Origin: Arctopsyche grandis
Lineage: Eukaryota; Arthropoda; Insecta; Trichoptera; Hydropsychidae
Length of the DNA stretch: 64,000 nucleotides
Assembly (NCBI RefSeq): GCF_051622035.1
Contig: NC_135355.1
Coordinates: 6,870,001-6,934,000 of the forward strand
Direction: 5' to 3'
The notes under the pieces were generated by a model, which saw only the letters and a program-made list of their open reading frames with translations, had not been told where the DNA came from and did no database searches. A program made the translations under genes and the position numbers. Shown here one piece after another: positions 57,084-64,000 of the stretch; the stretch's first letter is position 1; every line of letters starts with the position of its first letter.

Positions 57084-59027
57084 GTTATCTACAACGAGTT
57101 TCCATAGGCCGGGTTACGGTCACAACATAACCGCCTCTCCATTTTCTGATAAAGTAGGAGAGCAAAAAAATAGTTTACAATAGAAATTGACAATAGTGAA
57201 CCATTTTTTTGGGGGCTACAGACGCTCCGGAATTCCGGAGAGGTCTATCTTGAGGCGACCCATGTTGATGCAGACAGCAACGTGTGTAGGATGATTCGTC
57301 TTGAGGTCGGTTCACCTTGAGGTTGCCAATTCGAATGCCAATCCTTAACCTTTGAAGGACAAGGCGTCGAGATCGAACGACTGCCCCGAACAGAGGTCAC
57401 GTATTTTGTAATCAAAATACAGCTTTTCTCAATACAAATGGGTTCAATATATATCTTATTAATCATTTTATACATCAACATATAAAATTTTAGTTGTATA
57501 GCATGTTTTTGACTATTTTTGTATTAAAAAATAACGACAAGCATCGACGTGTGTTCGCGCATAGGTAAGGCCCACGGGCGACTGAAGTCACGCGCCCAAA
57601 ACGACGATAGCTATAGCTTACGAAAATATATGTAGCTATATCTTTCTCTCGCATTGATTCATCGATCAACAAGAATCTGCAAGCGAACAGTCAAAAACAT
57701 ATCTTATCGCTACCGCTTTAAAATCATACATACTTTGGAACGTATAAATGTATTTATTTTTTTACGATGTACCCTTTTTGTAAATCATAGAAAATCTATT
57801 AAAATAAATTTCTTATAGTTCATTCTAGGAATACAAGAAATATAGGGTGTATAGCTTTGAAAACCACATAGTTATTACGAAAAACGTAAAAATTGGGGCA
57901 CTTGCATACCCCACTTCCGTGAGGCAGGGTTAGTAATGACTAGAGGTAGGATAGCCACAGTGCTATCCATTGTTCGGCAAACCTTTAACAATGCATTTAC
58001 AACCTTTGAACAATACACGGCCCCCTCAGGCTCCGGTGACTAGTAATGACAGTGGCACCGCTAGGTTTGATGTCATCCCCCCCCTACCCCAGATCAAGTT
58101 CTATATTTACAAAGGAAAAAAAATTCAGTGGTATAGTCGATCCGATGTGGCTTAAGGCTTACGAGAACCGAGCATGCTGACGCATTCGTGCAATATGTTT
58201 TACCATTGTAAGGAAGTGAAATAATTTATTTATTTTTATTTCTTATTTAACTATGTAATATTATTACAATATACATAATTCAATGCAAGGTCTTTAATAA
58301 TATTACTGTAAGTTTTGCTGTCCATAACATGACGTTGTCAATTACTTTTATCGTCTAAAAAATATAAATTTCCATTAATATAAAATATATACGTATTCCA
58401 TAAATAAATTAATAATATCAACAACTTACGTATTTTATATTAAAATTTTAATAATGTAAATTTTTCAAAATACGAAAAATGAACTCAAAACTAACAAAAA
58501 ATAAAAGTCAAATTCTACCGACCATGTACATTTTACGAAAGTTCAATGCTAGGTCGGTTCGACTATATATACTCGTACATACATACTAGATTCTTGGCTT
58601 GGATATTCTGAAATATGGCTGCTACTTCCTTTATAGTTCTTGATCTGATTTGGCTTGACCCCTGTCATGACACCAGCTTCCGGATGATTCATCCGGATGC
58701 TTTTTTTGCTTTAAAAACAAGTTCAGGTAGTCTTTATTCATCGTGACCCCACGAAGAGCAGATTCGCCATTTGCTATCATTTTTAATTTAGTTCTATTTT
58801 TTTTTAATACACACTTCACGATTTTCTCTAGAATCGGACTTCTCAAATAGCACGGGTCATACAAGTTTATCTCCTTTCTCCTCCCCCCCCCCCCCCCACA
58901 CTTTTCGTTAGCTTGTTTATATACATTGCATTCTGCATGCGTCACTGCATCTGCAACGCGAAACTTCTACGATGGAACAAATCGATTACATCATCTTATC
59001 AAATATTTAAACACCGTCAATCATCCA
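57084..59027. other. Non-coding, nothing firmly recognised
   Basis: Includes a C-run near 58885 and mixed sequence at 57540-57720 and 57900-58160 that may be old transposons, but no termini could be paired and no exon is supported. Confidence 0.4.
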
Positions 59028-59460
59028 GCCAGCAGTATGGCTAAATGATAGCGTGTGTGTTTAGCACCAAGTGATCAGTGGGTTCGATCCGCTATACTGT
59101 TGGTTAGATTTGGGGTTATTTGTGACTCCAAATCGATCGTTTCTTATCAGAGATCATTGTTGAAACGGTTCCTCAAAATAGGCAAAAATATCGTGTTTCC
59201 TGTTGTCACAAATCTTCCGTATTTATTGTATGTATGTACAATGTGTAAAAATTATGTACAAAATCGAAATCCATAGATGTCTCAATGGATTAATTATTTA
59301 ATTCATTAATTGTTATTTCGTGTTCTTCGCTTCTCGAAATACAGTGATTTATGTAATAATAAAATGCTGCATTGTTTGTAATTAATTGTCCAGGAAGGCG
59401 CATTAGGGTCTTCCTGCCAAGCCTTCCTGGTATATATCTATGTAAAATAAATAAATCTTG
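59028..59460 (+). mobile_element. tRNA-derived SINE, nearly complete
   Basis: Head GCCAGCAGTATGGCTAAATG, box B GGGTTCGATCC (59080-59090), body TGACTCCAAATCGATCG, tail GCTGCATTGTTTGTAATTAA, CCAGGAAGGCGCATT and a terminal ATGTAAAATAAATAAAT. The most complete member of the family in the window. Confidence 0.8.
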
Positions 59461-59639
59461 CTGCAACGTAGAATCTAAGAATTCACGCAGTTTCGTAGAT
59501 TCTACGTTCTACATTCTACATTGTAGGTTCGTAGATTCGACCAATACGAGTTTTAATTCATTACTACCCAAAATACACCGTAGGGCGATCTTTTAACAAA
59601 ATATATTTTCAACGAAGAACAGCAAATGGTAAAATAATG

Positions 59640-59859
59640 GATAGAACATGGTTTGTTTATTTATCCGAATTAGATTCTGTAGTGTTCTGTTTTCGAGTTT
59701 TAGAGTGTTCTGTTTTCGTTGCAAAATATTTAGTAAAGGCGAATTTGCTTTGGTTCAAGCTGGTTCTAACGATTGGAGACACGTGACGGCTTTATTAAAG
59801 GGACACGAGAGAAGCACTCGTCATTTTGATTGTTATGAGAAGACTTTAGAGAGTCTTTA
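59640..59859 (+). pseudogene. hAT-like transposase fragment (TTF-type zinc finger)
   Basis: The frame from 59648 encodes FCFRCKIFSKGEFALVQAG followed by NDWRHVTALLKGHERSTRH. This is the pattern of the TTF-type zinc finger (CFxCKxF...DW..L..HE.S..H) found at the N-terminus of some hAT transposases and ZMYM-like proteins. The frame stops at 59860 with no catalytic domain behind it, so it is a broken remnant. Confidence 0.6.
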
Positions 59860-61305
59860 ATTAATATTATGTATTAGATGTATTATGAACATTTATAAGG
59901 ATTGTAAATAGGTTTTTGAGCTCTTTTTCCTATTATGCTTTAGATTAACATTAGAATAATATAATACTGTGATTACTAACCAAATTAAATTAAATTGTAA
60001 AATAGAAAATGATCAGTAGATCAGTAGCTATTAAAATAGATATAAGATGTATTGTGAACATAATTTCGTAATAATAAAAAGCATTTAAAAATCAAATCAA
60101 AATACAACATACAAATAATAGTTTGTTTTGTTTAAGCTTAACTTTGTCCCAATTATTGCCGCAAGGGCAAAGTTGTGTTTTGTTTGACGATTTTCAATAA
60201 TTTATTGAAAAAACTCAGGACGTCTTAAGATTCTTGCTATTAATTAAATCTGAGACGATATTTTGCGATCTATGCATGTGTATCATTTGAGTTTAACCAC
60301 TTTTATCTATCCAATTCTTATGTTTGCGTAATTTTCTATGATCGTAAATTTCTGTGATCAAAATTTTTGTGATCTGTTTTTGAAATATTTGCGTATGTAG
60401 AGTTGGTGAGACACTATTGTTTATTGTCATGATAAGTATTAAATTTCAATTCATTCCCGTTTTTTAGTGTCAGCGTTATTTGAGTAGTTGCAACTGTAAT
60501 TTAATGTAATGTTACTAATTTGAACATTCTCACACGTGTAATAAGAGAAGACGTTTTGTGACGAGATAAGCAAAATGATACGACGCCAATTTATTTCAAG
60601 ATTATATGTTGGATACAAGTCACTCGAGTCTCGTACATGCATAAAAAGGGCCCCGAAAAATAATCCAAAAAAGACAAAACGAATAAAAGAAAATTAACAT
60701 AACCATACGCAATATATACGTTTGACGTTTAATGTTCGCTTCTGACTTTTGTTTGTTCTTTTGCTTCACTTGGCCAGCCATTTCATTTCATTTTAGAAGT
60801 TGTGAGTATATTAAGAAGACCGTTTTTTTCCAAATTCAAAACTAGGACATTTTTTCCAAAAACATATTTATAAATGCTTAAATTATTTAAAACGAAGATT
60901 AAAGAATTATGGACAAACATTTATGAAAAATTGAATTCATTTTCTTGAATGCTCTTACAAAATTCTACACAAGACTGGTTAAAATTATACTAAATGATTA
61001 GCAAACATTTTAAGGTACATTTTAACTACATATATATTGTTCATCAAAGTAAAAAATACTTCGACGGATGCATTTAACTGATAAATGGAAACAACTCCTT
61101 CGACTAATTTGCCAATATTTTTGCAGGAGCCATCATTTTCGCCAAAGACTTTGGATATTTATCTATATATTAGATAAATATTCTATTACATAAAAAAGTG
61201 TATTAGTTTTAACTCACGACTTATTTTTTTATTGGGTATCTCAGGCCAGATACCCAATAAAACAGTACTATCCTAGTAAAAAATTATGTATGGTCACCTT
61301 AGAGC
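59860..61305. other. Non-coding, nothing recognised
   Basis: AT-rich; may include decayed transposon sequence belonging to the zinc-finger fragment, but no further transposase similarity is visible on either strand. Confidence 0.45.
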
Positions 61306-61530
61306 AGAGCCACGCAACCTCTTGGTATTCGCGGAACACGTTGCTTACGACTCGTAGAGTTTGTCTGTTGTACATACATACGTACATATGTACTTTATCG
61401 GCAGTCGCTAGCGGTTAGCGGCTAGTCTCTATAAACATAGGTGACAAAACGTTAATTTGACCGGTTTTCTCCCTCCCACCTGATCTCTGCGTACGCTACC
61501 TATGTGTTCCGCGGAACTTGGGTTGCGATG
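61306..61530. mobile_element. Short TIR element (MITE)
   Basis: AGAGCCACGCAACCTCTTGG at the left and CTTGGGTTGCGATGCTCT at the right, with GCGGAACACGT and ATGTGTTCCGCGG just inside. About 225 bp. The target duplication is unclear. It abuts the foldback copy that starts at 61549. Confidence 0.55.
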
Positions 61531-61548
61531 CTCTTACTATAGTATATG

Positions 61549-61836
61549 CATGGTAAACGGTACATACTCACTTAATTTGCGCGAGCAGGATACAACAGGA
61601 ACAAGAGGAACAGGCCTTTCCTCCCGTATTAATGTGCGTGCGCAGAATACGGGAGGAAAAGCCTGTTCTTCTTGTTCCTGTTGTATCCTGCTCGCGCAAA
61701 TTAAGCGAGTATGTACCGTTTACCATGCACCCTTTTTTTATCTTTCGACTTAAGATCTTTCGATTTTCGATCTTTGCCTTCCGATATTTGCGTTTTCGGG
61801 AGTTACACATTCGGGCCCATGAGGTAGACCCGTGTG
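61549..61836. mobile_element. Foldback/MULE-like element, left outer arm lost
   Basis: The palindromic core GGTAAACGGTACATACTCAC ... GTACCGTTTACC matches 30056-30240, and the right outer arm (TCGACTTAAGATCTTTCGAT, ending GTAGACCC) is present. The corresponding left outer arm is missing. Confidence 0.7.
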
Positions 61837-62091
61837 AGTGTATGTACATATAGTGCTGTCAACTTAAACTGGTCTTACCACTAAGGCCACTAAAACGATA
61901 CACTACCAAAAGTTGTGTTTATTTAAATTACAGTTGATTATAATTAACAAAAATATATTTGATAATATTTCATCAGTATATCTTTGTGGAATACAATAAA
62001 TTTCAACTAGATGCTATTACTATTTAACAAATAGTTGAAAAAATAAGAATTTTCGAGTTGAGACGTACCCACATCGATACGGGAGGGTTAA

Positions 62092-62310
62092 AGGTTTGTT
62101 CATACCTATCCAGCACGACCCGAATCCTGCAAGTATCCTGCAAGTACGGATAGTATTCTTTGGCACATTATATGGACGTATTCATACTCCATCCGCGCAT
62201 GCGCATTGACGCATTCATGCGCGTCCATATATAATGTACTAAAGAATACTGTCCGTATTTGCAGAATACTTGCAGGATTCGGGTCGTGCTAGATAGGTAT
62301 GAACAGATCT
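62092..62310. mobile_element. Palindromic MITE with TTAA target
   Basis: 219 bp that fold almost end to end: TGTTCATACCTATCCAGCAC on the left, GTGCTAGATAGGTATGAACA on the right, with GGACAGTATTC-type arms meeting in CGCATGCGCA. TTAA is on both sides (62088-62091 and 62311-62314), as for piggyBac-type insertion. The terminal bases AGGTTTG are not the classical piggyBac CCY. Confidence 0.7.
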
Positions 62311-62464
62311 TTAATTAGTAAAAAAAAGGAGAACATGTTCTCTTAAAAAGATACCTGTTGGCAGCCCTAGCCATTCGTCAAAAATAAAACTCATCATTTA
62401 ACATTAACACTGACCATTTATGTTTAAATTCAGACCATTTATTCTGACTAATATTAAAATATTA

Positions 62465-62780
62465 GTTTAGTGGTGAGGTGAGGTGAGGTGAGGTGGGGTG
62501 GCGAGCAGTAGTCGTCAGTCGCTGTCGTCGGCGTCTGGCGCAGTTCGGCGAGGCGGCGCGGTTCGGAGCGGCTGTGAGCCGTTTAGCTCTTCGGCGATTT
62601 GCCGGCCGCTGGCCATCGTTCCAAGCAGACTCCTCGACTGTGGACACCTTCCCAGGGCTGACTCCTCACTGACGATCACGATCACGGGACACCTCCCACC
62701 TCCCACCTCCCACTAGGCAACTGGCAACCGGAAGCCGACTCCCCGACTCCCCGACTCGCCGACTCGCCGCCATCGCAGAG
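62465..62780 (+). promoter_or_regulatory. GC-rich promoter/first-exon island
   Basis: Abrupt change to GC- and CpG-rich sequence. TCAGTC near 62515 fits the arthropod initiator. The block ends CATCGCAGAG followed by GTGAGA, a strong splice donor (exon end 62780). Open frames inside lack conserved features, so this is probably a 5' untranslated exon of a + strand gene continuing past the window. Confidence 0.5.
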
Positions 62781-64000
62781 GTGAGACATCACTCGACTAC
62801 GAAACATCGGAGACCTGTCATCCTTCATCCTTCATCCTTCATCCGTCATCCATCATCTGTCTCCCATTTCCCGTCTCCGTCGCCATTCGTCAACACCACC
62901 AACACCACCAACACCGACACCAACACCACCATCCGTCAACTCTTATCAGCCCTCTCTGGCGTCTTCGGCCTTTCCCCGCGACCCTTTCGCCCTTTCACAT
63001 AACCTCAAAATCGTCACCTGACACTCGAACAGCTCGAACCTCACCTGTCAAATGTCTCCTACGTTCCATACGTTCCACTATTCATTTTTGACAACGTCGA
63101 CTCTATCCATTATCCCCTCTTTCTCGTGGCGAATGACTAAATAAAATATGTGATTGTGCAAAAAAGATCCAATCCACGTCGACTGCAGTTGTGATTCCCT
63201 CAAGTCGTGCATATGCCGAGCCGTTGGCATCTCTTGTGCAGTTTGGATTCGTGTTGTAACACTTGATCTGCATACTGTAACTTCTTTGTTGTGATGTCAA
63301 CTTTTTAAAGCTGTTGAACATTTTCACAAGTTATCGTTATGATGTTTTGTGATCGTGCGAAATTCGAAATCAGTATCGATCACTGATCATGTTTGCATCA
63401 TCTAGAAATATGTGCTCGTGTGTATTTTGGAGATTTTTTTGAACATCGTTAGTCCTATCGAGCTGAAACTTGGTATCCATTACTGAAATACTTATCGATA
63501 TGACATCATTTTTTATCTCACCTTATATGGGTCATCTTTGTTTTTTAAATTTTTGTATTCAATTATCTCCTAAATCGCTCAACTAATCGGAATGAAACTT
63601 TTTTACATGTAATATATACGATAAATTAGTATTAATAATAGTTTTACCTGAAACGTAAGTATTACTTTTAACTGTAGAGAATCGAAGTTTTTTATGTTTT
63701 TCTCAAAAGTATTTTCAGTGTATTGAACTGAAACTTCATATCTAGGAGTTTTGCTTAACACCAAGTAAAATATAAAATTCAATGAAAATCTGTCAACCGT
63801 TAGTGGCAATTTACTATTGTTCGATTTTTTTCTCGGAATATTAAAAACAAATATTATGATTATGATCATCACTGTGCTAAGTTGAACTTTATCACTCCAA
63901 TTTAAAATGTCTCGATTGCTTTGTTATTATATTTAAAAAATAATTATAATTGTACAATTGCAATATTTTACCTTAACACTTTGTGATCGGGTAGGTCGCG
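62781..64000. other. Probable first intron, no exon seen
   Basis: Begins at the donor of the island. 62815-62945 is CATC/ACCAAC-type simple repeat. Beyond 63400, TTGAACATCGTTAGTCCTAT resembles TTGAACGTTATTAGGCCTAT near 10711, suggesting a dispersed repeat. No coding exon recognised. Confidence 0.4.

Noticed and set aside
56063..57093. Complete LTR from TGTAGGAAT to ATCTACA interrupted by the solo LTR
   Set aside because: Flanks GCCCT and ACGAG do not match, so the proposed ends are not supported; kept only as a probable related LTR.

Overview
This is AT-rich animal DNA, very probably from an insect. Genes are split by GT-AG introns, (AT)n and (TATG)n microsatellites are common, and short non-autonomous transposons are dense. 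Both recognisable host genes belong to animal families. The order cannot be proved from the sequence. The general look (TATG/ACAT microsatellites, small Helitron-like repeats) would fit Trichoptera or a relative, but that is a weak inference.

Layout. 1-22390: no recognisable coding exon. It holds repeats (purine-rich minisatellite, a long-TIR element, inverted-repeat clusters, Helitron-like copies, tRNA-derived SINEs, Harbinger-like MITEs), one of them a hAT-like MITE nested in a SINE. A possible 5' untranslated exon ends at 8977. 22391-48169 (+): fifteen phase-consistent exons of an ADAMTS secreted metalloprotease, from the end of the prodomain to the stop codon. They encode 850 residues; the signal peptide and early prodomain are not in the visible exons. 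One 15.5 kb intron (26268-41813) carries most of the transposons: a foldback element with 9-bp target duplications, CACTG-ended elements with TTA duplications, a LINE 3' end split by one of them, hAT-like MITEs and Helitron-like copies. 49607-51489 (-): a GKAP1 orthologue (cGMP-kinase anchoring, Golgi-associated coiled-coil protein), convergent with ADAMTS. Its C-terminal exon is ambiguous.

52332-56033 is a young non-autonomous LTR retrotransposon on the minus strand. Its two LTRs are 919 bp each and match wherever I compared them. It has AGTT target duplications, no gag/pol, and an interior made mostly of tandem repeats. It lies a few hundred bases upstream of GKAP1 in the same orientation. 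A related solo LTR (56399-57079, TSD CTCT) sits beside it in the opposite orientation. 57080-64000 holds a SINE, a TTF-type zinc-finger fragment of a hAT-like transposase, three palindromic or TIR MITEs, and a GC-rich island ending in a good splice donor (62780), probably the first exon of a gene continuing beyond the window.

The two host genes have no evident functional link; they are tail-to-tail neighbours. I found no tRNA or rRNA gene and no CRISPR array. The most interesting material is the LTR element, whose own LTR contains copies of the LTR/primer-binding-site junction, and the set of transposon nests whose target duplications allow a relative chronology.
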